From CAZDBA01 sp965224765 (GTDB lineage: Bacteria; Planctomycetota; Planctomycetia; Pirellulales; Pirellulaceae): 64,000 nt of DNA. The translations under genes were made by a program, and so were the position numbers. The stretch spans positions 132,081 to 196,080 of the forward strand of contig CBDDAC010000030.1 of the NCBI GenBank assembly GCA_965224765.1, in the 5' to 3' direction. The notes under the pieces were generated by a model, which was given only the letters and a program-made list of their open reading frames with translations, had not been told where the DNA came from and searched no databases. This document shows positions 6,529 to 14,583 of the stretch, in pieces. Position 1 is the stretch's first letter, and each line of letters begins with the position of its first letter.

Positions 6529-9270
6529 ATGCGTTCTCAAGATCACAGCCGAAACGACCCTAACAATTCCGCGTCGCATTTTCATGCGGGGCTTCTGGAG
6601 TTGGTGAATGACCTTGTCTTTTCGTTGGATATTGGCGGACTTCAACTGGTTTATCTGAACGAAGCCGCAGAGCAAATTTACGGGCGTTCGTTCGAAGAAC
6701 TTGCCATGCATGGGCGACTTTGGCTGGAATCGATTCATTATGACGATCAGCGTTCCCTGGCGTTAAAGCTCAAGCCACTCACGGACCCAACTAGCGACGA
6801 AAAAGAATTTGATCATGAATTCCGTGTTGTGCGGCCGGACGGCTCTCAACGTTGGTTGCAAGGTCACTTCCGGGTCATATTGGATTCTCAGGGAGAAGAG
6901 ACACAAATCGGCGCGATTGCCAAGGACGTCACCCAGAGAATTAAGGCGGAACGTGAGCTCAAAGAGTCCAAAGCCATTTATGACTCGCTTGTCGAAAATT
7001 TGCCGATTAAAGTTTTTCGTAAGAATCGTGAAGGCGAAATTGTTTTTGGAAACAAACAATACTGCAAAGAACTCGGCGCACCCTTGGAGGAGTTGATCGG
7101 CAAAACAGACTTCGATCTTTTCGAAAAATCCCTGGCAGAAAAATACACCGCCGACGATCGCTGGGTACTTCAAACTGGGCTGCCGTTCCATTCGGTCGAG
7201 GAGCACCCCGGTCGCAACAATCAGATTGCCTATGTTGAAATCCTCAAAGCACCTGTCACGAATTCGCAGGGACGTCGCGTGGGAATTCAGGGCATGTTTT
7301 GGGACGTATCAGGGAAAAAAGCCGCGGAGGATGCTTTGCGGCACGCCAAAGAAATTGCCGAAGCCGCTAGCCAGGCCAAAAGTGACTTTCTGGCCAACGT
7401 CAGCCACGAGATCCGAACTCCCATGAATGGAATTCTTGGAATGGCGGATTTGCTGTTGGATTCCTATCTGGACAAAGACCAACGCGAATTCGTTCAGATG
7501 ATTCGGTTCTCGGGCCAATCGTTGATGACATTGATTAACGACATCCTCGATTTTTCCAAAATCGAAGCGGGAAAACTTGAACTGGTGTCCTCCAGTTTTG
7601 ATATTCGCGAGCAACTCGGAGAGACGCTTCGAACGCTGGCGATTCGAGCTCACGCCAAAGGATTAGAGCTCGTGTTTGATGTGGATGATGAAGTTCCAAC
7701 TCGCCTGGTAGGTGACTCCAGTCGCCTTCGCCAAGTCATGATCAACCTAGTTGGAAACGCCATCAAATTCACTGAAGAAGGCGAGGTGATTGTTTCTGTA
7801 AAATGCCATTCATTCAATCAACAAAACGCCAACATTCAGTTTTCGGTAAGAGACACAGGCATAGGAATTCCTCAAGACAAACTCGATTCGATCTTTTCTG
7901 AATTCGAACAGGTAGATACATCCAGAACACGAAAGTACGGCGGAACCGGGCTAGGGTTGGCGATCGGTTCCCGATTGGTACACATGATGAATGGACGCAT
8001 CGAAGTCGAAAGTGAAATTGGGCTTGGGACGGTTTTCAATTTCGAGTTGGACTTTGCCATCGACACGTCCTATGGCCTCAAACCTGTCGTCAACGACTTT
8101 CGCGATACTTCGATTTTGATTGTCGATGACAACGAGTCGAACCTTCAGGCACTCGCGTCATTAACGCGCAGCTGGGACATGAAAACGTTAATCAACAACA
8201 ATGTACGCGATGCGATCGATTTGCTGTTGGAACGTTCGAAAGCAGGGCAACCGATTCAGTTACTGTTGGTTGACTCAAAAATGCCAGGTGGATCCGGTAT
8301 CGATTTGGCGATCAAGGTGCGGCAGGAAAAGGCGATTGCCCAAACCGGAATTGTGTTGATGTCGAGCGGAGAGCGAACCGGCCAAGTCGTCACTTCGTTG
8401 GACGTAGACCGAATCATGAAACCGGTGAAACACTCGGATCTTCACATTGCGTTTACCAACGCCTTGCAATTCGATTCAGTACCTGCCGTGGCGGACACCG
8501 CAGTTACGCAATCAGAGCAATTGGCTCTGAAAATCCTTGTCGCCGAAGACAACCCCGTGAATCAACGTCTGGTGATCAAGTTGCTTGAAAAACAGGGGCA
8601 TGAGGTGACACTTGCCCACAACGGCGTCCAAGCCGTCGAGTATTTTCGGTCACATGAGTTTGACATCATCCTCATGGATGTCCAGATGCCGGAAATGGAT
8701 GGTTTGGAAGCGACTCGCGAAATACGAAACATGAGCGCCGCAGACACCAGGATTCCCATCATCGCGATGACTGCCCACGCCACCGAAGCAGACAAACAAA
8801 ACTGCTTGGCATCGGGAATTGACGAGTATCTTGCCAAGCCATTTCGAAGCACCGATTTGCATGAACTGATTGGAGAGTTAACCGGCCGTCCCACCGCTCC
8901 TGTGGAGCCCGCAACCCACACTCGACAAAGAGAGAGTACCGTCGACTGGAAGCAGGCTTTTGAAACCGTTGGAGGCGATCGCGACTTACTCAATGATTTG
9001 TTTCGGGTGTTTTTAAAAGAACGCGCCTCGATGGTTTCAGAAATCGAATCGGCCTTGGCAATCGGCGATTACAAGGAAATTCGTCGAACGGCACATAGCC
9101 TTAAAGGGGCTTTACACCATCTTGGCGCCAAAACAGCCGCAGAAGTTGCGAGTGAACTTGAAACAATGGGGCAAACTGAGAATGTCCAGAATGCTAGTGA
9201 AAGAATGTCGATTTTGAAGCATATGCTTTCTGAACTGATAAAAGAGCTCAACGATTTCGTTAAAAATTGA
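6529..9270 (+). CDS. Hybrid sensor histidine kinase, PAS-PAS-HisKA-HATPase-REC-REC-HPt
   Basis: 913 residues, with no obvious membrane segment, so a cytoplasmic sensor is likely. Order: PAS 1 about 20-140 with a PAC-type tail, PAS 2 about 145-265, dimerisation helix with phospho-accepting His293 in ANVSHEIRTPMNG, ATPase domain about 400-515 with N box (NLVGNAIKF), DTGIGIP and GGTGLGL glycine boxes, first receiver with Asp582, second receiver with Asp717 in LMDVQMPEMDG, and an HPt domain with His856 in RRTAHSLKGALHHLG. This is a complete internal His-Asp-His relay. REC1 has VDSKMPGGSG around its Asp and lacks some usual residues, so it may be degenerate. The REC-HATPase gene 241 bp downstream is a plausible output partner by position only. 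Confidence 0.93.
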   Translation: MRSQDHSRNDPNNSASHFHAGLLELVNDLVFSLDIGGLQLVYLNEAAEQIYGRSFEELAMHGRLWLESIHYDDQRSLALKLKPLTDPTSDEKEFDHEFRVVRPDGSQRWLQGHFRVILDSQGEETQIGAIAKDVTQRIKAERELKESKAIYDSLVENLPIKVFRKNREGEIVFGNKQYCKELGAPLEELIGKTDFDLFEKSLAEKYTADDRWVLQTGLPFHSVEEHPGRNNQIAYVEILKAPVTNSQGRRVGIQGMFWDVSGKKAAEDALRHAKEIAEAASQAKSDFLANVSHEIRTPMNGILGMADLLLDSYLDKDQREFVQMIRFSGQSLMTLINDILDFSKIEAGKLELVSSSFDIREQLGETLRTLAIRAHAKGLELVFDVDDEVPTRLVGDSSRLRQVMINLVGNAIKFTEEGEVIVSVKCHSFNQQNANIQFSVRDTGIGIPQDKLDSIFSEFEQVDTSRTRKYGGTGLGLAIGSRLVHMMNGRIEVESEIGLGTVFNFELDFAIDTSYGLKPVVNDFRDTSILIVDDNESNLQALASLTRSWDMKTLINNNVRDAIDLLLERSKAGQPIQLLLVDSKMPGGSGIDLAIKVRQEKAIAQTGIVLMSSGERTGQVVTSLDVDRIMKPVKHSDLHIAFTNALQFDSVPAVADTAVTQSEQLALKILVAEDNPVNQRLVIKLLEKQGHEVTLAHNGVQAVEYFRSHEFDIILMDVQMPEMDGLEATREIRNMSAADTRIPIIAMTAHATEADKQNCLASGIDEYLAKPFRSTDLHELIGELTGRPTAPVEPATHTRQRESTVDWKQAFETVGGDRDLLNDLFRVFLKERASMVSEIESALAIGDYKEIRRTAHSLKGALHHLGAKTAAEVASELETMGQTENVQNASERMSILKHMLSELIKELNDFVKN

Positions 9271-9511
9271 AGATACTTCGCTGTTAATTTGAATTTTCTC
9301 CGTAAACGCATAGAATCGGTAATAGCGAGCCTCAACAAAGGATGGGTAAGGATCCCAGGCGCACCGCGTCTGATTTCCAGCTGATGTTTTTGAAGGACGG
9401 TCAACACCGAAGGAATGGCGTTCCAGGGTGTTCCCTCACCAATCAATATCAGAACTTCCCGTTCCATGTCGGTCGTTCACATTACTTCCGTCGCTTCTAA
9501 AGGAGAATGAA

Positions 9512-10408
9512 ATGCCTACAGTTTTGATCGTGGATGATACAGCTGTTGATCGTCGTTTGGCGGGAGGAATTCTTGAAAAATCATCGGAGCTGGAGGTTTG
9601 CTATGCAGAGAATGGCAATGAAGCACTTCTAAAAATTGGCAATGAGTTACCCGACTTGGTGCTCACCGACTTGCAGATGCCCGAACTGGACGGATTGCAA
9701 TTGGTCAATCAAATCAGCGAACGCTACCCAAACCTTCCGGTAGTGTTGATGACGGCACATGGTAGCGAAGTCATCGCGGCTCAGGCGCTGGCCAGTGGCG
9801 CCGCCTGTTACGTTCCCAAAAACGACCTCGCAGAAAATCTCGCTGAGACCGTATCGCACATTCTTGCGATTTCCGATTCCGATGCTCGATACTCCAAATT
9901 AATCAGTTGTGCAAAGAAAACTGAGTTTGAGTTTGAGTTAGTCAACGATCCTGAGCTCATTGAGCCGATTGTGGATTTAGTTCAGCAGCTCATTTGCAGC
10001 CAGGAATTAATGGACTCCGCCAGCCGAGTTCGACTTGGTGTGGCAATGGAACACGCACTCTTGAACGCCATGATTCGTGGTAATCTTGAAATGTCACGAG
10101 ATGAGTTCCCTGTTGTCACACCCGAAAACGCAGGTGAACGTTGTCGTAATCCGGATTTCGCAAATCGAATGGTCTTTGTACATATTCTTGTTACCCCAGA
10201 CAAATGTGAATTGTTGATTCGTGACCAGGGTCCAGGTTTTGACGTGGCAAGGGTCCCCAAAGCGGGTGACCCAGATTCGTTCAAAGATGGAATTGGCCGA
10301 GGGTTGGTTCTGATGACAACATTCATGGATCAAGTCGAGTTTTCACAACATGGTCGCCAAGTGTCCATGATTAAGGGGCGGACCAATTTGCCTAACAAAC
10401 CGCGTTAA
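9512..10408 (+). CDS. Response regulator with C-terminal anti-sigma-type ATPase domain
   Basis: 298 residues from the ATG at 9512, chosen because AAAGGAG (9499-9505) lies just upstream; the frame is open 28 codons further but that part does not look coding. Residues 1-120 are a receiver domain with acidic pocket VDDTAVD, phospho-acceptor Asp53 in LTDLQMPELDG, and switch residues in MTAHG. Residues about 150-290 form a HATPase domain of the RsbW/SpoIIAB-like class, with N box MEHALLNAMIRGN, G1 box IRDQGPGFD and a GRGLVLM glycine box. Such proteins usually act as switch kinases or sequester partners rather than bind DNA. Signal may come from the hybrid kinase upstream (inference). Confidence 0.88.
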   Translation: MPTVLIVDDTAVDRRLAGGILEKSSELEVCYAENGNEALLKIGNELPDLVLTDLQMPELDGLQLVNQISERYPNLPVVLMTAHGSEVIAAQALASGAACYVPKNDLAENLAETVSHILAISDSDARYSKLISCAKKTEFEFELVNDPELIEPIVDLVQQLICSQELMDSASRVRLGVAMEHALLNAMIRGNLEMSRDEFPVVTPENAGERCRNPDFANRMVFVHILVTPDKCELLIRDQGPGFDVARVPKAGDPDSFKDGIGRGLVLMTTFMDQVEFSQHGRQVSMIKGRTNLPNKPR

Positions 10409-10454
10409 CAACTCGTGCGCCTTGTCGACGGATCATTAATCTGTGAATTCCCAA

Positions 10455-10483
10455 TTGACAGAAAAGTCATGTCCACCCATATT
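10455..10483 (+). promoter_or_regulatory. Candidate his promoter
   Basis: TTGACA at 10455-10460 is a perfect sigma-70 -35 box. At a 17-bp spacing lies CATATT (10478-10483), four of six matches to a -10 box. Transcription would then begin near 10490, which is the ATG of the His-rich leader ORF. Planctomycete promoter consensus is not well established, so this is a sequence match only. Confidence 0.45.
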
Positions 10484-10489
10484 AGCTGC

Positions 10490-10540
10490 ATGAGCAAATA
10501 TCAGCACCATCACCGACATCATTTCCACCTAGGCAGGTGA
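10490..10540 (+). CDS. hisL: His-rich leader peptide of the histidine operon
   Basis: A 16-codon ORF reads MSKYQHHHRHHFHLGR and stops at TGA. Six of the eight codons 6-13 are His. It starts 161 bp before hisG on the same strand and is followed by an attenuator-type set of RNA structures ending in an intrinsic terminator. In enteric bacteria hisL works this way: ribosome stalling at His codons when charged His-tRNA is scarce lets the operon be read. An in-frame ATG at 10469 would give a 23-residue version with a seventh His. No good ribosome-binding site is visible before either ATG. The symbol is used by analogy with the enteric leader, not by homology. Confidence 0.85.
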   Translation: MSKYQHHHRHHFHLGR

Positions 10541-10598
10541 CGGTTGTGGCTGTGTAATTTGATAAATTCAACGCTGGCCTACCGGTCAGCGTTTTTTT
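10505..10598 (+). promoter_or_regulatory. Transcription attenuator of the his operon
   Basis: Three mutually exclusive pairings can be drawn. 1:2 pairs the His-codon segment 10507-10515 (CCATCACCG) with 10541-10549 (CGGTTGTGG), eight of nine positions counting one G-U, and encloses a small hairpin CACCT/AGGTG (10526-10539). 2:3 pairs GGC 10548-10550 with GCC 10577-10579, GTGT 10552-10555 with ACGC 10571-10574, and AATTT 10556-10560 with AAATT 10564-10568. 3:4 is the terminator at 10570-10598. A ribosome stalled on the His codons masks segment 1, frees 2 to pair with 3 and so blocks the terminator; a ribosome at the TGA covers segment 2 and lets the terminator form. This is the standard attenuation logic, inferred here by eye without energy calculations. 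Confidence 0.8.
10570..10598 (+). terminator. Attenuator terminator upstream of hisG
   Basis: AACGCTGGCC (10570-10579) pairs with GGTCAGCGTT (10584-10593) across a TACC loop, ten pairs including one G-U, and runs into seven T residues (10592-10598). It lies between the leader ORF and hisG rather than at the end of a gene, which marks it as conditional. Confidence 0.9.
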
Positions 10599-10650
10599 GT
10601 GCACGTATTGCATGCTGACCGAGGCCTATGAACAAGAAAGGCTTGGTAAT

Positions 10651-11526
10651 ATGTCACCTCAAAAAGATCCCGGTACGGTACGACTTGCACTTCCCAAAGG
10701 CAGAATGTTCGGTGACGTGGTTGCACTGCTAAAAGAAGCAGGGATTTCCATTTCTCAATCGGCTCGTGGCTATCGCCCACACATCTCCCTTCCACACTTT
10801 TCAGCCAAAATTCTCAAACCACGCAACGTAATTAGCATGCTAATTGCCGGCGCCAGAGACGTTGGATTTGCGGGTGCGGACTGGATCGTAGAGACAGACG
10901 CAGATCTGGTCGAACTGTTGGATACAGGCATGAATCCAGTTCGCCTGGTTGTCGCGGCGCCAGTTTCGATCCTCGAAAGCGGCGAACTCCCCAATCGCCC
11001 TTTGGTTGTCGCCAGCGAGTACCCAAAACTGGCAGCCCAATGGATTTCTGACAATCAACTTGAGGCCTCGGTACTGACCACGTTTGGCGCAACCGAAGTC
11101 TTTCCTCCAGAGGACGCTGACTGCATCATCGACAACACGGCAACAGGGTCAACTTTACGAGCCAATGGGCTCAAAATTATTGACGAGATATTGACTTCAT
11201 CGACTCGACTATATGCCTCCAAGGTCGCAATTGCTGATCCGCTGATCAAACAAGAGCTGGACAACCTGGTCATGTTCCTCACCGCCGTTTTGAAGGCTCG
11301 GTCAAGAATCATGATGGACTTGAATGTTTCGGAGCAAAATTTGCAGGCGGTCATTCAATGTTTGCCTTCCATGCGAGAACCCACAGTCTCTCCGCTCAGC
11401 AACACTGGTTGGCTGGCGGTTCGATCTGCGTTGCCCCGCAGTCAACTGAACGACATCATTCCCAAACTCAAAACTGCGGGTGCCTGCGATATCGTAACGA
11501 CCGCCGCTGAACAGATTATTGAATGA
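10651..11526 (+). CDS. hisG: ATP phosphoribosyltransferase HisG (long form)
   Basis: 291 residues from the ATG at 10651, preceded by AGAAAGG at a nine-base spacing; the frame extends further upstream but only through the attenuator. HisG starts histidine synthesis by joining ATP and PRPP to give phosphoribosyl-ATP. Visible features are the N-terminal LALPKGRMF, the phosphate-binding DNTATGSTLRANGL (about 158-171), and a C-terminal region of about 80 residues that corresponds to the ACT-like regulatory domain of the long, self-sufficient HisG form, so no HisZ partner is needed. Histidine feedback through that domain is expected from the family. It is first in the operon and overlaps the next gene by four bases (ATGA). 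Confidence 0.95.
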   Translation: MSPQKDPGTVRLALPKGRMFGDVVALLKEAGISISQSARGYRPHISLPHFSAKILKPRNVISMLIAGARDVGFAGADWIVETDADLVELLDTGMNPVRLVVAAPVSILESGELPNRPLVVASEYPKLAAQWISDNQLEASVLTTFGATEVFPPEDADCIIDNTATGSTLRANGLKIIDEILTSSTRLYASKVAIADPLIKQELDNLVMFLTAVLKARSRIMMDLNVSEQNLQAVIQCLPSMREPTVSPLSNTGWLAVRSALPRSQLNDIIPKLKTAGACDIVTTAAEQIIE

Positions 11527-13226
11527 GAATATCGATGCAAAACAAAAAAAAGAACTACGCGCCTCCTCAATTCAATGGCGAAATCAAACTGGCTTTGAAC
11601 CGCAACGAATCCATTTCGGCGTTCCCTGATCCGACCGACGCCTTGCTCTCGATCAACGCAGAGAACATCAGTCGATACCCTTCATACCAACCGCTGCAAA
11701 ACGCCATCGGTGACTGGATCGGTGTCGACTCAAACCGTGTTGTCGTTACTAGCGGTGGCGATGAAGGAATTGATCGCGTCATTCGCAACAGTTTAGGCTC
11801 TGATCGAAACGGTGTCGTCGCGCACGCACCTTCATTCGAGATGTTTGACGTCTACACTCACAATGCGGGGGGAAAGATAGAGAAAGTTGATTGGTTGGAT
11901 GGTGAGTTTCCACTCCAAATCTTCATAAACCGAATCGACGCAAGAACCGCATTGGCTATCGTTGTATCTCCAAACAATCCAACAGGACTTCAGCTTTCCA
12001 TGGAGCAGATCACCGCGATTGCCGACCGTTGCCGGCAGTTCGGCTGCAAACTCCTGGTTGACTGTGCCTACATTGAGTTTGCTGATGACAACCCAACGCC
12101 AGAGCTATGCGACCTTGACGATGTCATATTGGTAAGGACGTTTTCCAAAGCGTGGGGTCTGGCGGGACTTCGTGTTGGCTATTTAATCGCTTCCAACGAA
12201 GACCAAGCCTCCGAGTTGCGCTCCATTGCCGGCCCTTTCCCGGTAAGCGGGTACAGTCTTGATCTTGCCTATCGCGCATTGACAACAGCCAACGACCAGA
12301 TGGTCCAGAATGTTGTATCCATCAGGCAGTTTCGAAACCAGGTCACCTTGTTGATCGAAGAATGTGGTGGAAAGGCCTGGCGTTCCCAGGGCAACTTTGT
12401 ATTTGCGAGATTCAAGCGTGCCACTGAACTTTGGCAGGCACTGGCGGAACAGGGCATCGAAGTTCGCAAATTTCCAGCTCGATCCCTGAATGATTTTTTA
12501 AGAATCACCGTACCGGCGGACGTCGCATCCATGATGCACCTTTCTCGCGCAATGGCCCACGCCACCAACAACCGTTTTGACCTTTCAATGATTGTTGGGC
12601 GCGAAGACCTTTCCGCACCAACCCATCAAACTGAGGATACACCCAAGTCCCGCACCAGTGATTTGAATCGAAAAACCAAAGAGACGGAAATTTCAATTCA
12701 GCTCAATTTGGATGGCGTGGGAACAGTGAAAATCTCAACTGGCATCGGGTTTCTTGATCACATGCTGACGGCGTTCGCCTTTCACAGCCGGATTGACTTG
12801 GATCTAAAATGTGTCGGAGATCTCCACATTGACGATCACCACACGGCAGAAGATTGCGCTCTGGCATTGGGGACGGCGATCGATTTAGCGTTGGGCCCGC
12901 GCAAGGCCATCAAACGTTTTGGTTATGCTTACGCTCCATTAGATGAAGCCTTGGCCCGGACCGTACTCGACTTGAGCGGTCGACCCTGGCCCGAGGTCCA
13001 CTTGGACCTGAAGCGAGAAAACATCGGAACCATAGCGTCCGAGAACCTGATTCACTTCTTCCAATCACTTGCCATGACTCTGAAATGCTCATTGCACGTG
13101 GATGTTTTGCGGGGAACCAATGATCACCACAAAGCAGAGGCTGCATTCAAATCGCTCGCCCTTGCGTTCAAATCAGCGATCAGTCCAAGTGGCAACGACG
13201 TGCCAAGCACCAAAGGCGTGATCTAA
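11523..13226 (+). CDS. hisCB: HisC-HisB fusion: histidinol-phosphate aminotransferase / imidazoleglycerol-phosphate dehydratase
   Basis: 567 residues combine two histidine enzymes in one frame. Residues 1 to about 355 are a class I/II aminotransferase of HisC type, with SPNNPTG (about 153-159), DCAYIEF, and the PLP Lys209 in RTFSKAWGLAGLRVGY. After a short polar linker (about 356-380) a complete HisB dehydratase follows, with metal-binding HHTAED and DHHKAE motifs and the FLDHML signature. HisB makes imidazole-acetol phosphate and HisC converts it to histidinol phosphate, so the fused halves catalyse consecutive steps. No histidinol-phosphate phosphatase domain is present. No stop or frame change separates the halves. 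It overlaps hisG by four bases and hisH by one. Confidence 0.93.
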   Translation: MRISMQNKKKNYAPPQFNGEIKLALNRNESISAFPDPTDALLSINAENISRYPSYQPLQNAIGDWIGVDSNRVVVTSGGDEGIDRVIRNSLGSDRNGVVAHAPSFEMFDVYTHNAGGKIEKVDWLDGEFPLQIFINRIDARTALAIVVSPNNPTGLQLSMEQITAIADRCRQFGCKLLVDCAYIEFADDNPTPELCDLDDVILVRTFSKAWGLAGLRVGYLIASNEDQASELRSIAGPFPVSGYSLDLAYRALTTANDQMVQNVVSIRQFRNQVTLLIEECGGKAWRSQGNFVFARFKRATELWQALAEQGIEVRKFPARSLNDFLRITVPADVASMMHLSRAMAHATNNRFDLSMIVGREDLSAPTHQTEDTPKSRTSDLNRKTKETEISIQLNLDGVGTVKISTGIGFLDHMLTAFAFHSRIDLDLKCVGDLHIDDHHTAEDCALALGTAIDLALGPRKAIKRFGYAYAPLDEALARTVLDLSGRPWPEVHLDLKRENIGTIASENLIHFFQSLAMTLKCSLHVDVLRGTNDHHKAEAAFKSLALAFKSAISPSGNDVPSTKGVI

Positions 13227-13831
13227 TGGAAATGCAAACTATACAAATTATTGATACGGGCGTTGCCAACATTCGATCACTTCAGGCGGCCTTCACAAGA
13301 CTTGGACGCCAGTGGCAGTTGACAGTCGACCCGAACATGATCGCCGATGCCGACTCCGTGGTTTTGCCTGGAGTCGGCACGTTCAACGCAGCGATTGAAT
13401 CGATCGACCAAAAAAATCTGAGACAAGCAATCATTGACCGGATCGACGCCGACAAACGAACGCTCGCCATTTGCCTGGGCCTGCAAATCCTCTGCAGTTC
13501 CAGCGATGAAAGCGAAGGGGCAAAAGGCCTGGGAATTCTGTCCAACCAGATCACGCGATTTTCAGATAATGTCACCGTTCCGCAGCTGGGGTGGAATCAA
13601 GTTTTTTCCAAATCATCAAGCTCGTTCGAACCTGGCGAAGCCTATTTCGCCAATTCTTTCCGGTTGGTAGAAGAACCAGAAGGCTGGAACTTTGCAAAAA
13701 CTGACTATGACGGAGAGTTCTACAGCTCTTTTTGGCGTTCCAAAGTATTGGCTTGCCAGTTTCATCCTGAGCTATCCGGAAATTGGGGACAAAACTTGAT
13801 GGCAAATTGGTTGGAGGATTCACTATGCTAA
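13226..13831 (+). CDS. hisH: Imidazole glycerol phosphate synthase, glutaminase subunit HisH
   Basis: 201 residues, the usual length for a class I glutamine amidotransferase subunit. The nucleophile Cys83 lies in AICLGLQIL, and the catalytic His180 and Glu182 in CQFHPEL. The oxyanion-type PGVGTF motif is at about 48-53. HisH releases ammonia from glutamine for HisF. The start ATG overlaps the preceding stop (TAATG), and hisF begins inside the last codons, so the genes are translationally coupled. Confidence 0.95.
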   Translation: MEMQTIQIIDTGVANIRSLQAAFTRLGRQWQLTVDPNMIADADSVVLPGVGTFNAAIESIDQKNLRQAIIDRIDADKRTLAICLGLQILCSSSDESEGAKGLGILSNQITRFSDNVTVPQLGWNQVFSKSSSSFEPGEAYFANSFRLVEEPEGWNFAKTDYDGEFYSSFWRSKVLACQFHPELSGNWGQNLMANWLEDSLC

Positions 13832-14583
13832 AGAAAAGGATCATTCCCTGCCTGGATGTTCGCGATGGGCGAGTCGTCAAAGGCGTCCAGTTTCAAAGCT
13901 TGCGTGACGCGGGCGATCCTGTCGAATTAGCAGATCACTACCAGCAGCAGGGCGCCGATGAACTGGTTATCCTCGATGTATCTGCGACGAATGAAGGCCG
14001 CTTGGCGATGCTGGAAACGATCGATGCGGTTCGAAAGGTCCTTCAAATCCCCCTCACCGTAGGTGGCGGGGTTCGCGAAACCAATGATGCGAATCGTTTA
14101 CTGAATGCCGGGGCCGACAAAGTCAGCATCAACTCGGCCGCCGTTGCCAATCCCCAGCTTGTTTCTCAGATGGCAGAGCAATTTGGGGCTCAGTGCACCG
14201 TTGTTGCCATCGATGCGAAACGCAACGAAGACGCACTCACTTGGCGAGTCGTCACTCGCAGTGGAACAAAGGACGAATCATTGGATGTCTGCAGATGGGC
14301 TACAGAAGTTGAATGGCTTGGAGCCGGTGAAATACTCTTGACCAGTTTTGATCGAGACGGAACGCGAAGCGGTTACGATCTGATACTTCTTGATGCGGTG
14401 ACCGCCGCAACCAAGTTACCCGTCATCGCTTCGGGGGGTGCGGATTCGGTCGCTCACATGTTGGAAGCGTTTCAACACAATGCACATGCCGTATTGGCCG
14501 CCTCTATATTTCACGACGGTAACTACACCGTTGCCCAGGTGAAAAACCAACTTGCATCATTTGGAATCGAGGTTCGGCAATGA
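13825..14583 (+). CDS. hisF: Imidazole glycerol phosphate synthase, cyclase subunit HisF
   Basis: 252 residues from the ATG at 13825, which follows GGAGG at a good distance; a longer frame exists but would bury most of the end of hisH. The TIM-barrel catalytic aspartates are Asp11 (IIPCLDVRDG) and Asp130 (VAIDAKR), and phosphate-binding glycines occur in VGGGVR and ASGGADS. It joins phosphoribulosyl formimino-AICAR-phosphate with ammonia from HisH to give imidazole glycerol phosphate and AICAR. It overlaps hisH by seven bases and the next gene by four. Confidence 0.95.
   Translation: MLKKRIIPCLDVRDGRVVKGVQFQSLRDAGDPVELADHYQQQGADELVILDVSATNEGRLAMLETIDAVRKVLQIPLTVGGGVRETNDANRLLNAGADKVSINSAAVANPQLVSQMAEQFGAQCTVVAIDAKRNEDALTWRVVTRSGTKDESLDVCRWATEVEWLGAGEILLTSFDRDGTRSGYDLILLDAVTAATKLPVIASGGADSVAHMLEAFQHNAHAVLAASIFHDGNYTVAQVKNQLASFGIEVRQ

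Noticed and set aside
9069..9467. 132-codon minus-strand frame after the hybrid kinase
   Set aside because: Most of it is antisense to the HPt domain of the kinase, and the remainder has no motif or ribosome-binding site.
10441..10650. T-box or other tRNA-sensing riboswitch upstream of hisG
   Set aside because: No T-box consensus (TGGNACCGCG) or specifier-loop layout is present; the His-rich ORF and overlapping hairpins explain the region better.
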